Shown: piece after piece, positions 25,142-33,425 of the stretch
How positions within the stretch are numbered: position 1 is the stretch's first letter
Layout of the letters: every line of letters starts with the position of its first letter
Source: a virus
Virus record (IMG/VR): IMGVR_UViG_3300043466_002831
Span: 1 to 57,363 of that record
Length of the DNA: 57,363 nucleotides
Reading direction: 5' to 3' (one strand)
The notes under the pieces: model-generated
What the model was told of the DNA's origin: nothing
Database searches by the model: none
The model's input: only the letters and a program-made list of their open reading frames with translations
Program-made: the position numbers and the translations under genes

Positions 25142-26143
25142 TTAAATGTAATCGTTAAAGTATATATTGATATTTTTATCTACCTCTCTTGAGTCGGCGT
25201 AATCCGATGGGTAAACACTCAAACATTCGTCATCCTCGGTTAATACATCTATGTAACTCCCCCAATATTCGAGAGTACTATTATAACCCCACCCTTTGCT
25301 CCTATTCAAGTAATCTAATATATTACTTTCAAAGTTATGTATTGGGACTTGGAAGATTTCAACTTGGGTTTCCTTTTTATACTGGTGTGGTCTACTTGAC
25401 CATTTCCCATTTGGCATGTCAAAATATTTTTCTAATTCACCTGTAACCTCTTTATATAATTTGTCTTCGTATGCGTTATTATATGAAGTCTCGTAGATAT
25501 AATACAATTCATTTTTCAAATCAGATAACTCATCATTCATGATTTCCTTCATTGTTTCTTCATCATCAACAACTTCATCTATATTATCATTATTGATGGT
25601 TGAGTAATCAGTTCCTTGAGTTTCGGCAATTGATTGAAGTAATTCTGTTTGAGGTTCAATTTGAGAACCATTAAGTGTATCTACAATGTATTCTTTTAAT
25701 CTTGTTAAGTTGGCTTTGGTTAATTCTTGAATTACATCTCTATAGACATTATCTGTAAGGTCATAACCATTCCATCCGTCCAAATCATTATCACCATTAA
25801 GAATGGATTCCACGGTACCACGAGATAAATCATTACGTCTATTATCACAAAACAATTTGGATAAATTACCACCTTTGTCGTTAGTTGTCAAATAAGGTTT
25901 ACCGTCAATCATATCAACATCGTGTAAATATTCTTCGGTAATTAATCTATAAAATTCAGGCTTGTCTATTGAATATAAGAATAATAGATATTCATTTTGA
26001 TGTTCATCTAAAATATCTAATTTATCGAAAAATCCTCGTCTATGGGCATATTTGAAAAACACATTAAGTTCATCATTAAAGTATTTCATCCATTCGGATT
26101 CATTACCATTATTATAATCATCTATTAGGTCTTCAATTTCCAT
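25142..26143 (-). CDS. Acidic hypothetical protein, 333 aa
   Basis: The start at 26143 (MEIEDLIDDYNNGNESEW) is chosen because a TATTTATA motif lies 4 nt upstream of it; the longer frame from 26170 would include that motif. The protein is acidic throughout, with an Asp/Glu-rich middle (IDEVVDDEETMKEIMNDE) and an aromatic C-terminal domain (GWGYNSTLEYWGSYIDVL). No family is recognised. A terminator on this strand lies just upstream and isolates it from the small gene at 26211. Confidence 0.6.
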   Translation of the reverse strand: MEIEDLIDDYNNGNESEWMKYFNDELNVFFKYAHRRGFFDKLDILDEHQNEYLLFLYSIDKPEFYRLITEEYLHDVDMIDGKPYLTTNDKGGNLSKLFCDNRRNDLSRGTVESILNGDNDLDGWNGYDLTDNVYRDVIQELTKANLTRLKEYIVDTLNGSQIEPQTELLQSIAETQGTDYSTINNDNIDEVVDDEETMKEIMNDELSDLKNELYYIYETSYNNAYEDKLYKEVTGELEKYFDMPNGKWSSRPHQYKKETQVEIFQVPIHNFESNILDYLNRSKGWGYNSTLEYWGSYIDVLTEDDECLSVYPSDYADSREVDKNINIYFNDYI

Positions 26144-26147
26144 ATAA

Positions 26148-26155
26148 TATAAATA
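26148..26155 (-). promoter_or_regulatory. Candidate late-promoter motif TATTTATA (minus strand)
   Basis: TATTTATA on the minus strand, 4 nt before the ATG at 26143, facing the gene. Confidence 0.5.
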
Positions 26156-26156
26156 C

Positions 26157-26183
26157 GAAAAAAGGGACAATTTTCATTGTCCC
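26157..26183 (-). terminator. Rho-independent terminator on the minus strand
   Basis: On the minus strand GGGACAAT, tetraloop GAAA and ATTGTCCC form an 8-bp stem (26164-26183) followed by six T residues (26158-26163). It ends the small gene at 26211-26372. Confidence 0.85.
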
Positions 26184-26210
26184 CTCCTTAATTTCTTTAA
26201 ACTTAGTTAA

Positions 26211-26372
26211 TTACTTACTAGTTTTGTTTACGTTGTAGTACTTTTCAACCGTTTTTTTGATAGCTGCTTTGACACTTTCGTTAGTTTGTTGTCTCTGAGC
26301 CGCAGCCTGTTGAACCTGTTGAGGTGAAGGCTGTTGTGATTGGTTTCCATTATTTTTGCATCCGCATCCCAT
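26211..26372 (-). CDS. Small Gln-rich protein beginning MGCGCK, 53 aa
   Basis: Minus-strand ATG at 26372, stop at 26211-26213. It starts MGCGCKNNGNQSQQ with a CxC pair, has a Gln-rich linker and ends in a basic helix (VKAAIKKTVEKYYNVNK). A strong terminator follows. The function is unknown; the CxC could bind metal. Confidence 0.6.
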   Translation of the reverse strand: MGCGCKNNGNQSQQPSPQQVQQAAAQRQQTNESVKAAIKKTVEKYYNVNKTSK

Positions 26373-26395
26373 GGTATTGTATTTTAGTTAGTTTA

Positions 26396-26425
26396 TTTGT
26401 TTCCTGATAATAAATACTATCTTTG
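26396..26425 (+). promoter_or_regulatory. Bacteroidetes-type promoter for the gene at 26469
   Basis: TTTG at 26396-26399, an 18-nt spacer and TATCTTTG at 26418-26425. The start codon is 43 nt downstream, past a second TATTTATC motif. Confidence 0.65.
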
Positions 26426-26447
26426 TGGAAATATAAGACTAAAAGAA

Positions 26448-26455
26448 TATTTATC
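26448..26455 (+). promoter_or_regulatory. Candidate late-promoter motif TATTTATC
   Basis: A near match to TATTTATA, 13 nt upstream of the ATG at 26469. The gene would thus have both a host-type and a late-type promoter. Confidence 0.35.
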
Positions 26456-26468
26456 AATTAAAGATACG

Positions 26469-28226
26469 ATGGATTTTTTAAAATTAATACAAGAAGGTAG
26501 AATTGACGATTTCAAAGCCAAGTACTCACAAAAGTTTGGTGAGGAGAATATAAAGAAGATATTAAAGTCAGTCCCACAGAAATATTTGGACTGGGTTGGT
26601 AAACATATGGATGGGGTTAACTTTGACGAGAACCTTTCAAAGATTGAAACTGCTCTTAATGCGTTCCAAAAGATTTCAAGCAACCTTCCAATCACTGACC
26701 TATATCAATATAAGAGTATCGGTCAATTATTTTCAGCCTTAACCGATTACCAAACAAGACAAAGACGAATTGTTAAGAAAGTTGAGGGAGGTAATGTTGT
26801 ATATGATGACGGTAGATTTTTTGTTGTTAATCCATTAACTTATGATACGTCTTGTTATTATGGTAAGGGTACTAAGTGGTGTACTGCAGCATCTACTGAC
26901 CATCAGTTCAAAAGGTATAATGAAGATGGTAAGTTGTTTTATATATTAGACCGACAAGCACCATCTGACAATAAGTTCTATAAAGTTGCATTACTTCAAA
27001 AATTTGATGGGGATAAAACATATTATGATGCATTGGATGCTACGGTTAATAGTGGGTGGATTATCGGAACAAACAAATTGAATGAAATATTAAGTTCTGT
27101 TGACGACTATCTTAATTCAGAATATCCTGAACAAGTTAAGATTTTTAAGGATAAAGAGTTGGCTCGTAAAGAAAGAGACCGATTGGAAAGAGCAAGACAA
27201 GCTCAAATATTAAGACAACGAGAAGAGGAAGCTCAAGAAAGACGTATTGATAATGAATGGGCTTTGGGTCCTAATTGTCCTGATGAAGGTTTAAGGGCTC
27301 ATGCCTTATTGGAGTTTTTATCTGATAATGGAGATGCTGAGATATTAACCAACTTGGACCGAGGTGAGATTGCCAGAATCGAAACTGAGATTGACCAACT
27401 TCAAGCAGAATTTGATAATGATGATGAAGTAAGAAATGATTTGTTGGCGGAGATTGGTGAACTTGAAGATGAGTTGGAAGAATTGGACCAAAAGATTGAT
27501 GTTTACAATATCATCCCAACAGGTTCTTATTATGATACAGATGAATTTGAAGTGATTGGAGTTCCTGACTTGGAAGACCGTAGATATGCAGTTGGAAACG
27601 AACGTGAAATGCAATCAAGTGCTGAGGAATATGTAGAACAATTGATTGATGATGTAGGTTATGAGGGATTCAATTCTAATTTCGTGAGACAACACCTTGA
27701 TTATGATGCAGTTATTGCATATGCCGAAGATTTATTTAATCAAGATGTTTATCAAAATCCTGAGATTTACATCGAAGAATCGGAAAGGGAATTGTCAAGA
27801 AAACAAGAAGAAGACGTTAAAGTTAGGGAAGATAAAATCCAAAGATTGAGTGAGTACATTTCAAGATTGGAAAGTGACATGGATGGTGAAGATGATGAAG
27901 AAATCCAAGAAAAAATTGATGAACTACAAGAATCGATTGATGAGATGGAACAAGAGATTGAAGAAATTAAGGAGGACCCAGAAGGTGACTTCCCTGATGA
28001 ATTAATTGAAGAAATTATCTCAGATAGAGTTCGAGAAGCAAACAATGATATAGAAGGGTTTATGAATGAGTGGGGATTGGAATGGAATGAATATGTAGAT
28101 AAAGATGCATTCATTAAAGCGGTTATTGATGAAGATGGTTACGGTCACACATTAAACGGATATGATGGAAGTGCCGATGAAGTTACTATTCAAGATGAGT
28201 TATTTTATGTTATGAGAATTGATTAA
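26469..28226 (+). CDS. WCT-module protein with long acidic coiled coil, 585 aa
   Basis: The start at 26469 is used because a longer frame from 26397 would include the promoter. Residues 1-15 (MDFLKLIQEGRIDDF) fit the targeting-like pattern. A helical domain to about 115 precedes the WCT module near 125-175 (YGKGTKWCTAAS, FKRYNEDGKLFYILDRQ). Its spacing matches the 38828 protein closely (Trp at about 137 and 138). From about 225 onward it is highly charged, with coiled coils (IQRLSEYISRLESDMDGED...) and an acidic C-terminus. Function unknown; perhaps an injected or internal virion protein. Confidence 0.65.
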   Translation: MDFLKLIQEGRIDDFKAKYSQKFGEENIKKILKSVPQKYLDWVGKHMDGVNFDENLSKIETALNAFQKISSNLPITDLYQYKSIGQLFSALTDYQTRQRRIVKKVEGGNVVYDDGRFFVVNPLTYDTSCYYGKGTKWCTAASTDHQFKRYNEDGKLFYILDRQAPSDNKFYKVALLQKFDGDKTYYDALDATVNSGWIIGTNKLNEILSSVDDYLNSEYPEQVKIFKDKELARKERDRLERARQAQILRQREEEAQERRIDNEWALGPNCPDEGLRAHALLEFLSDNGDAEILTNLDRGEIARIETEIDQLQAEFDNDDEVRNDLLAEIGELEDELEELDQKIDVYNIIPTGSYYDTDEFEVIGVPDLEDRRYAVGNEREMQSSAEEYVEQLIDDVGYEGFNSNFVRQHLDYDAVIAYAEDLFNQDVYQNPEIYIEESERELSRKQEEDVKVREDKIQRLSEYISRLESDMDGEDDEEIQEKIDELQESIDEMEQEIEEIKEDPEGDFPDELIEEIISDRVREANNDIEGFMNEWGLEWNEYVDKDAFIKAVIDEDGYGHTLNGYDGSADEVTIQDELFYVMRID

Positions 28227-28252
28227 GATTTTTATTTGGTTATAATTGTTAT

Positions 28253-29032
28253 ATGGGGAGAAGAAAGAAAATGGCGTTTAAGCTAAATCCAGAGTGGATG
28301 TTAAAAGAACCTTTGGACTTTGAATATAACAAATATACTTTATTGGATTACATTCAAAAATGCGAGAAAAACTTAGAGAACTTTGAAATCTACCCAGACT
28401 TTGTTGAAATATCATTACACTTAGCCAACGTCCAATCTTTATTCAAAGAGAATACAATATTATTGACAGACAAGAAATTCCAATCTTGTGACGATGAAAT
28501 CCTGTTAAAAGATTTATACCCAAAGAAACCAAGAGAACTTTCCAAAGAAGAGGAAGGTGAATTGGACAAGACCTTAAAATACTCCAACCACAAATTGTAC
28601 GATGCTTTCAACACCGCCAAATCAATTTGGAACATGGTGTTTGATAGTGTTGAAATCTCAATTAAAAAGAACCGAGAGAACTTGGCTTCAGGGCGTGGTT
28701 ATGTTTTCTATTATAGAAAATTCAATAACAACATCTATGTTTGGGAATACCAAATCAAGAAAAGAAGAGGTGGTGTGGATTCAAACAAAACGATTCTTAC
28801 CAAGATTTATCAGAGTGAACCTGATGACACAACCCTACTTACAATTATCGAAAACCATTCAACATTTAATAAATTAAAGAATTATATATCATTACCTGTC
28901 TTTGAAATGACGTGCAACCAAGATTTCCCAATGGAACAAACCGTGGTACCAATTATGAAAAGAAAAATAATGTCATATATTTTTCAAATTGTTAATATGG
29001 CTAAGATAAAAAACTTTGACTCTGAAATTTAA
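28253..29032 (+). CDS. Hypothetical protein, 259 aa
   Basis: I do not recognise this soluble, lysine-rich protein (MGRRKKMAFKLNPEWMLKEP...). Its C-terminal half is alpha/beta (GRGYVFYYRKFNNNIYVWEYQIKKRRGG). A weak TATAATTG element lies 3 nt before the ATG. It has no signal peptide or metal motif. Confidence 0.6.
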   Translation: MGRRKKMAFKLNPEWMLKEPLDFEYNKYTLLDYIQKCEKNLENFEIYPDFVEISLHLANVQSLFKENTILLTDKKFQSCDDEILLKDLYPKKPRELSKEEEGELDKTLKYSNHKLYDAFNTAKSIWNMVFDSVEISIKKNRENLASGRGYVFYYRKFNNNIYVWEYQIKKRRGGVDSNKTILTKIYQSEPDDTTLLTIIENHSTFNKLKNYISLPVFEMTCNQDFPMEQTVVPIMKRKIMSYIFQIVNMAKIKNFDSEI

Positions 29033-29046
29033 TTTTCCTATATTTG
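29015..29046 (+). promoter_or_regulatory. Bacteroidetes-type promoter before a GTG start
   Basis: TTTG at 29015-29018, a 20-nt spacer and TATATTTG at 29039-29046, inside the end of the previous gene. The GTG at 29051 is 4 nt downstream. Confidence 0.75.
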
Positions 29047-29050
29047 TGTC

Positions 29051-29236
29051 GTGGGATTCAATAAACGACTTATTAATTACGACAGAAGCTTGTCGGCACT
29101 TGAGAACAATAAACTGAAAGAGTATTACGGTAAGAGTGATGCTCTTTTTTTTATGGACCAAAAAAGTCGTGAGATATTTAAACTTCATGAGGAAGGTAAA
29201 ACTGATAAAGAAATTTTGGAACTAATAATAAGATAA
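29051..29236 (+). CDS. Small hypothetical protein with GTG start, 61 aa
   Basis: GTG at 29051 follows a perfect TATATTTG by 4 nt, so the mRNA is probably leaderless. The product is helical and charged (FNKRLINYDRSLSALENNKLKEYYG..., ending EEGKTDKEILELIIR). The last part resembles a short helix-turn-helix. Its stop overlaps the next ATG. Confidence 0.55.
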   Translation: MGFNKRLINYDRSLSALENNKLKEYYGKSDALFFMDQKSREIFKLHEEGKTDKEILELIIR

Positions 29237-29424
29237 TGGAAGATAAAATAACTAAAACCTTGATGTCTAAATTGAGACAACCCATTCACATAAACTACAT
29301 CGCATCTCACATTCTTCGAGTTCCCGAAAGTGAGGCAAGAACCATCCTCGACAAACTCATGGAAGATGGTATTATTGAAGAATCAAAATATGCAAACGAT
29401 TATTATGTGGTCAAAGCAGTGTAA
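29236..29424 (+). CDS. Small winged-helix-like protein, 62 aa
   Basis: The pattern of three helices then a hairpin (HINYIASHILRVPESEARTILDKLMEDGIIEESKYANDYYVV) is that of a winged helix-turn-helix DNA-binding domain. It precedes glutamine synthetase by 11 nt, so it could regulate that gene, or early genes generally. Call based on pattern only. Confidence 0.55.
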   Translation: MEDKITKTLMSKLRQPIHINYIASHILRVPESEARTILDKLMEDGIIEESKYANDYYVVKAV

Positions 29425-29435
29425 ATAATTTCAGT

Positions 29436-30644
29436 ATGAAAAGAAAAGTAGAATACGTGTGGCTCGACGGATATAAACCTGAGCCGAACTTAAGAAGTAA
29501 AGTTAGAATATTGGATTTCAAATATGAAAACCTTATTTTATTGACCGATATTCCTGAATGGGGTTTTGATGGCTCATCAACTATGCAAGCAGAAGGATAC
29601 TCATCAGATTGTTTCCTTAAACCTGTTAAGTTGTATTCTAACAACTCAGACAGAATTTATGTTCTGTGTGAGGTAATGGGTAGTAATGGGAAACCACACC
29701 AAACAAATGACAGAGCTAAATTAGGTAAAGAAGACAATGATTTTTGGGTTGGATTTGAACAAGAATATTTTATTCGCTCAGCTCATAATAAAGAAATCCT
29801 TGGATTTAATAGAGGAGGTGCGATTGACCCACAAGGAAAATATTATTGTGGTGTTGGTGGACAAATGGTTGGAAGAAGTTTGACTGAAGAACATTTGGAT
29901 ATGTGTTTGGCATACCATATTGGTATTGAAGGTACCAATGCTGAAGTTGCTTTAGGTCAGTGGGAGTATCAAGTATTTTCTAAAGGTAAGTTAACCGCTT
30001 CTGACGATTTATGGATGTCTCGTTATTTCCTTTACAAAATTGCTGAGAAACATGGATTACAAATTGAATTTCACCCTAAACCTATGGTATTCGGTGATTG
30101 GAATGGCTCAGGACTTCACACAAACTTCTCAAACAATAGAATGAGAGAACAGGGCGGAGAAGAATACTTCAAATCAATTTTCAAAGTATTTGGCTCAAGA
30201 ACTAAAGAACATATCGATAACTATGGTTCAGACAATCACTTGAGATTGACTGGTAAACATGAGACTCAGGCAATTGACAAATTTAGTTGGGGTATTTCAG
30301 ACAGAGGTGCATCAATCAGAGTTCCAAGAAGTGTTGGTGAAACATGGAAAGGTTATTTAGAGGACAGACGACCATCATCAAACGCCAATCCTTATAAAAT
30401 CTTAAATGTGATTTGTGAATCTTTATCTTTAGCTGAAGAGTTGGACGAAACACTTCATATTATGTATGATGATGATGTTGACACAACCAAACTTAGTGAG
30501 AAATTTGGTGCAATGTCTAATGAGGATTTATTGGACCAATATCGCAAAGATGCTGAAACTGAATTTGACAACATGGTTGACTTAATGGAATCAAAGGCGA
30601 ATATTCCTTCAGAGGAAATAAAATTTAATGTAAATCAAAATTAA
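29436..30644 (+). CDS. Glutamine synthetase, type II (GSII)
   Basis: This 402-aa enzyme should make glutamine from glutamate, ammonia and ATP. GSII signatures are all visible: WGFDGSSTMQA near residue 43, VGFEQEYF near 106 (metal Glu residues), GVGGQMVGR, GTNAEVALGQWEYQV near 170, FGDWNGSGLHTNFS near 220, DNHLRLTGKHET near 266, SWGISDRGASIRVPR near 285 and YLEDRRPSSNANPY near 305. The catalytic residues appear intact. It is longer than many GSII proteins by an acidic C-terminal tail (about 345-402). GSII is typical of eukaryotes and some bacteria including Bacteroidetes. It is a rare auxiliary metabolic gene for a phage. Confidence 0.95.
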   Translation: MKRKVEYVWLDGYKPEPNLRSKVRILDFKYENLILLTDIPEWGFDGSSTMQAEGYSSDCFLKPVKLYSNNSDRIYVLCEVMGSNGKPHQTNDRAKLGKEDNDFWVGFEQEYFIRSAHNKEILGFNRGGAIDPQGKYYCGVGGQMVGRSLTEEHLDMCLAYHIGIEGTNAEVALGQWEYQVFSKGKLTASDDLWMSRYFLYKIAEKHGLQIEFHPKPMVFGDWNGSGLHTNFSNNRMREQGGEEYFKSIFKVFGSRTKEHIDNYGSDNHLRLTGKHETQAIDKFSWGISDRGASIRVPRSVGETWKGYLEDRRPSSNANPYKILNVICESLSLAEELDETLHIMYDDDVDTTKLSEKFGAMSNEDLLDQYRKDAETEFDNMVDLMESKANIPSEEIKFNVNQN

Positions 30645-30645
30645 T

Positions 30646-30828
30646 ATGAAAAGTACAGTAGTAGAGTTAATACTCACAGGTTGTGTTGGAATGTGGTTAG
30701 GTGCAATGATGATGTATCTAATGATTATTCGACCACTTCATCAAGAAAACGAAGATTTAAAAGAGGTTATTCATCAACAACCAAAGATTGGTTTTTACGA
30801 AGAATTAAAACAAGAAGACTATGAGTGA
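30646..30828 (+). CDS. Small single-pass membrane protein, 60 aa
   Basis: One membrane helix (about residues 6-28, VELILTGCVGMWLGAMMMYLMII) is followed by a charged cytoplasmic or periplasmic tail. It is 1 nt after the glutamine synthetase stop and overlaps the next gene by 8 nt. The function is unknown. Confidence 0.6.
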   Translation: MKSTVVELILTGCVGMWLGAMMMYLMIIRPLHQENEDLKEVIHQQPKIGFYEELKQEDYE

Positions 30829-31099
30829 ACAAGTAAACAATATGCCTGGACATAGAAATCCACCACTACCACCTGAAAGAGAACAAGTGAACCACCCCCA
30901 ACATTACGGTGGACAAGATAATCCATATGAAGCAATTAAAGTAATTGAAGCTTGGGACTTGGATTTCCATCTTGGGAATACCGTTAAGTATGTATCAAGA
31001 GCGGGAAAAAAAGGTACAGATAAAGAACTCCAAGACCTTAACAAGGCTCTTTGGTATTTGAAAAGAAAGATTGAAATTTTAGAAAAAAATGGAAAATAA
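30821..31099 (+). CDS. DUF3310 phage protein, 92 aa
   Basis: The core VNHPQHYGGQDNPYEAIKVIEAW...LGNTVKYVSRAGKK...DLNKALWYLKRKIE is the signature of DUF3310. This is a short helical family very common in phages near nucleotide-metabolism genes. Its exact activity is not established; a nucleotide-related role is often proposed. A proline-rich N-terminal extension (PGHRNPPLPPERE) precedes the domain. Confidence 0.85.
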   Translation: MSEQVNNMPGHRNPPLPPEREQVNHPQHYGGQDNPYEAIKVIEAWDLDFHLGNTVKYVSRAGKKGTDKELQDLNKALWYLKRKIEILEKNGK

Positions 31100-31787
31100 T
31101 AATACTCAATTTGATTGGGGTAAAAAAAATGAGTTGCGTATTGATGACGCAGTTAACATGAAATTAGTGTTAGAGAAAGAGATATTTGAAGATAATATCT
31201 ATGAGAGATGTTTTGAGGTTGAGGAAAATGATGTCGTTGTAGATTTAGGTGCATCATTAGGACCTTTCACTTATAGTATTTTACCAAAAAATCCAAAACA
31301 ATGTTATGTTGTTGAACCTTTATCATATCATATTGATATTCTTTATAAAAATGTTGGTAGAGATAATGTTAAAATTATTCAAGGAGCCATTACAGATAAA
31401 AAGAAATTTGAAATTAGTTCAGACGATATAATTGAAAGTGTTCCGACATTTACATTTAAGGAATTTTTAGAAGAGAATGGTATTGAAAAAATTGACTTTT
31501 TAAAATGTGATTGTGAAGGTGGGGAGTATGAAGTATTCCAACTAGATAATGTTGAATTTTTAAAGACAATTCCAAAGATTGTGACTGAATTTCACATGGC
31601 AAATGATGAGAATTTACATCAATGTAAATTCAGATGGTTTAGGGATAATATTTTAACTAAATTTGATAATGTACAAGTTTATTCTATCGATGGAGTTAAT
31701 ATAAAATGGGATTTGTGGAACGAACATTTTATTCAATATTATACTGAAGTGTTAATTTACATTGACAATAGAAAAAATATACAATAA
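31089..31787 (+). CDS. FkbM-family SAM-dependent methyltransferase, 232 aa
   Basis: The Rossmann motif VVVDLGASLGPFTYSI (about residues 49-64), CYVVEPLSYHIDILYKNV, and the FkbM hallmark IDFLKCDCEGGEYEVF (about 137-152) are visible. FkbM enzymes usually O-methylate sugars or small molecules. In a phage it may alter surface glycans, together with the RmlB-like enzyme at 43848. It overlaps the DUF3310 gene by 11 nt. Confidence 0.82.
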   Translation: MENNNTQFDWGKKNELRIDDAVNMKLVLEKEIFEDNIYERCFEVEENDVVVDLGASLGPFTYSILPKNPKQCYVVEPLSYHIDILYKNVGRDNVKIIQGAITDKKKFEISSDDIIESVPTFTFKEFLEENGIEKIDFLKCDCEGGEYEVFQLDNVEFLKTIPKIVTEFHMANDENLHQCKFRWFRDNILTKFDNVQVYSIDGVNIKWDLWNEHFIQYYTEVLIYIDNRKNIQ

Positions 31788-31796
31788 GAACAAACT

Positions 31797-31886
31797 ATGA
31801 AAAAAATATATTGGTTTTTTTGGTGGGTGTGGAATTATCCTGAAATAGTTTGGATGAAAATTAAATCAAAATTTAAAAGTAACTAA
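31797..31886 (+). CDS. Tryptophan-rich micro-protein, 29 aa
   Basis: ATG at 31797, TAA at 31884-31886. The product is MKKIYWFFWWVWNYPEIVW followed by a basic tail (MKIKSKFKSN), with five Trp residues. It is flanked closely by genes on both sides. It may be a membrane-active peptide. Too short to be certain. Confidence 0.4.
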   Translation: MKKIYWFFWWVWNYPEIVWMKIKSKFKSN

Positions 31887-31888
31887 AC

Positions 31889-32074
31889 ATGGATAGAAGA
31901 GAAAGACAATTAGAAGAAAGACTTCGTCATTTGGAGATTGAAGTCAAAATGGAACGTGAGTGGAATCAAATTCCCGAATCATTAAAACCAACATCAAAAG
32001 GTCGATGGGACCAAATGGCAGGAGAACTTAAAGCTCAAGAAAGTAGAAGATTGGGTTGGCCTAAAAATTATTAA
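31889..32074 (+). CDS. Small charged helical protein, 61 aa
   Basis: Arg- and Glu-rich coiled-coil start (MDRRERQLEERLRHLEIEVKMERE), then a polar tail ending RRLGWPKNY. It is located 2 nt after the micro-protein and 3 nt before the P-loop protein. The function is unknown. Confidence 0.55.
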   Translation: MDRRERQLEERLRHLEIEVKMEREWNQIPESLKPTSKGRWDQMAGELKAQESRRLGWPKNY

Positions 32075-32077
32075 ATT

Positions 32078-32515
32078 ATGAAAACAAAAGTGTACTCAGC
32101 ATTCCCTGGTGTAGGGAAAACAACTTACTTTAACACCACAGATAGAAACGTATTGGATAGTGATAGTTCAAAGTTCGATAAGAAACTTTTTCCTGACAAT
32201 TACATCCAACATATTGAAAGAAATATTCAAGACCCAAAGGTTGATAAGATTTTGGTATCATCACATAAAGATGTGAGAGATGCCCTATTGAAGAGAGGAA
32301 TCCCATTCGTATTGGTATATCCTAATAGAGATATTAAAGATGAATATATCCAACGATATAAAGATAGAGGGAACAACGATGCGTTTGTTGACTTATTGGA
32401 AAAAAATTGGGATACTTGGATGGACGAGATGGATGGAATGGAAGCTCCAAAAGGTCAAACATTATATAAAGTTAAATTAGGTCCAGGTCAGTACCTAACT
32501 GACGTAATCGATTAA
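32078..32515 (+). CDS. P-loop kinase-like protein, 145 aa
   Basis: The N-terminus holds a Walker A motif (FPGVGKTTYF, about residues 9-18), then NVLDSDSSKF (a kinase-like acidic site), ILVSSHKDVRDALL and FVLVYPNRDIKDEYIQRYKDRG (arginine-rich lid). This fits a small nucleotide- or polynucleotide-kinase-like P-loop fold seen in many phages. The substrate is not evident. It is 1 nt before the methyltransferase gene. Confidence 0.7.
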   Translation: MKTKVYSAFPGVGKTTYFNTTDRNVLDSDSSKFDKKLFPDNYIQHIERNIQDPKVDKILVSSHKDVRDALLKRGIPFVLVYPNRDIKDEYIQRYKDRGNNDAFVDLLEKNWDTWMDEMDGMEAPKGQTLYKVKLGPGQYLTDVID

Positions 32516-32516
32516 G

Positions 32517-33368
32517 ATGATAGAAACAGGAAAAATATTAAACGGAGATTGTATTGAGGTGATGAAGACATTACCTGAGGGTTGTGTTGATTTGGTTGTA
32601 ACGTCTCCACCATACAACGTAGGGATTGACTATGATAGTCATAATGACCGTATGAGTATGGAAGATTATTGGGAGTTTACCCGACAGTGGTTAACCGAAG
32701 CGTACAATCGATTAAAAGACGATGGTCGTATTGCGGTAAACATTCCATACGAAGTAAACGTACAGGACAGAGGTGGACGAGTATTGTTCATGTCAGAGTT
32801 TTGGACCATCATGAAACAAGTTGGATTTAAGTTCTATGGACTTGTTGACCTTGATGAAAATTCGCCACACAGAAGTAAGACCACGGCTTGGGGTTCATGG
32901 ATGAGTCCGTCAAGTCCTTACATCTACAACCCAAAGGAATGTGTTATCTTGGCTTACAAGAAAGACCGTATCAAGAAAATTAAGGGTGAACCTCAATGGA
33001 AAGCGGATATGGTTGACATGGAACAGGAGGATGGTACCGTAAAAACCAAAGCAGTATATCAGGATGAAGATAAGAAAGAATTTATGTCTTTGGTTTATGG
33101 TCAGTGGGAATACTTTGCGGACACCAAACAACAAACTAAGGCAACCTTTTCAATGGATATCCCAATGAAAGCGATTAAGATTCTTACCTATAAGAACGAT
33201 GTCGTTCTTGACCCTTTTGCTGGTAGCGGAACTAGTTTGGTTGCAGCTGAGATTAGTGGAAGACGATGGATTGGAATTGAATTGAGTGAAAACTACAGTA
33301 AAGTTGCGAAAGAACGAGTTCAACATTTTGTCGACCAAAATAAACAAATGGAAATGGAATTTAAATAA
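32517..33368 (+). CDS. DNA methyltransferase, beta-class (TSPPY), 283 aa
   Basis: ILNGDCIEVMKTLPEGCVDLVVTSPPYN (catalytic TSPPY near residue 31) comes first and the SAM-binding DPFAGSGTSLVAAEISGRRWIGIEL comes near residue 235. That order is the beta class, which makes N6-adenine or N4-cytosine methylation. The target sequence cannot be read from this. No restriction endonuclease is next to it. It ends just before a terminator. Confidence 0.92.
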   Translation: MIETGKILNGDCIEVMKTLPEGCVDLVVTSPPYNVGIDYDSHNDRMSMEDYWEFTRQWLTEAYNRLKDDGRIAVNIPYEVNVQDRGGRVLFMSEFWTIMKQVGFKFYGLVDLDENSPHRSKTTAWGSWMSPSSPYIYNPKECVILAYKKDRIKKIKGEPQWKADMVDMEQEDGTVKTKAVYQDEDKKEFMSLVYGQWEYFADTKQQTKATFSMDIPMKAIKILTYKNDVVLDPFAGSGTSLVAAEISGRRWIGIELSENYSKVAKERVQHFVDQNKQMEMEFK

Positions 33369-33392
33369 AAGGGTTTAACAACCCTTTTTTTT
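33367..33392 (+). terminator. Rho-independent terminator
   Basis: AAAAGGGTT / AACCCTTTT stem (GGGTT 33371-33375, AACCC 33380-33384) with a 4-nt loop and eight T residues to 33392. Confidence 0.8.
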
Positions 33393-33401
33393 GTTTTATG
33401 G

Positions 33402-33410
33402 ATATTTATT
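33402..33410 (+). promoter_or_regulatory. Candidate late-promoter motif ATATTTATT
   Basis: Gene-facing motif just after a terminator, 15 nt before the ATG at 33426. Confidence 0.45.
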
Positions 33411-33425
33411 AATAAATCATTTTTA

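Noticed and set aside
26397-26468. Upstream start for the WCT protein at 26469
   Set aside because: The extra codons coincide with the -7 promoter box and a late-type motif; ATG 26469 gives a typical N-terminal helix.
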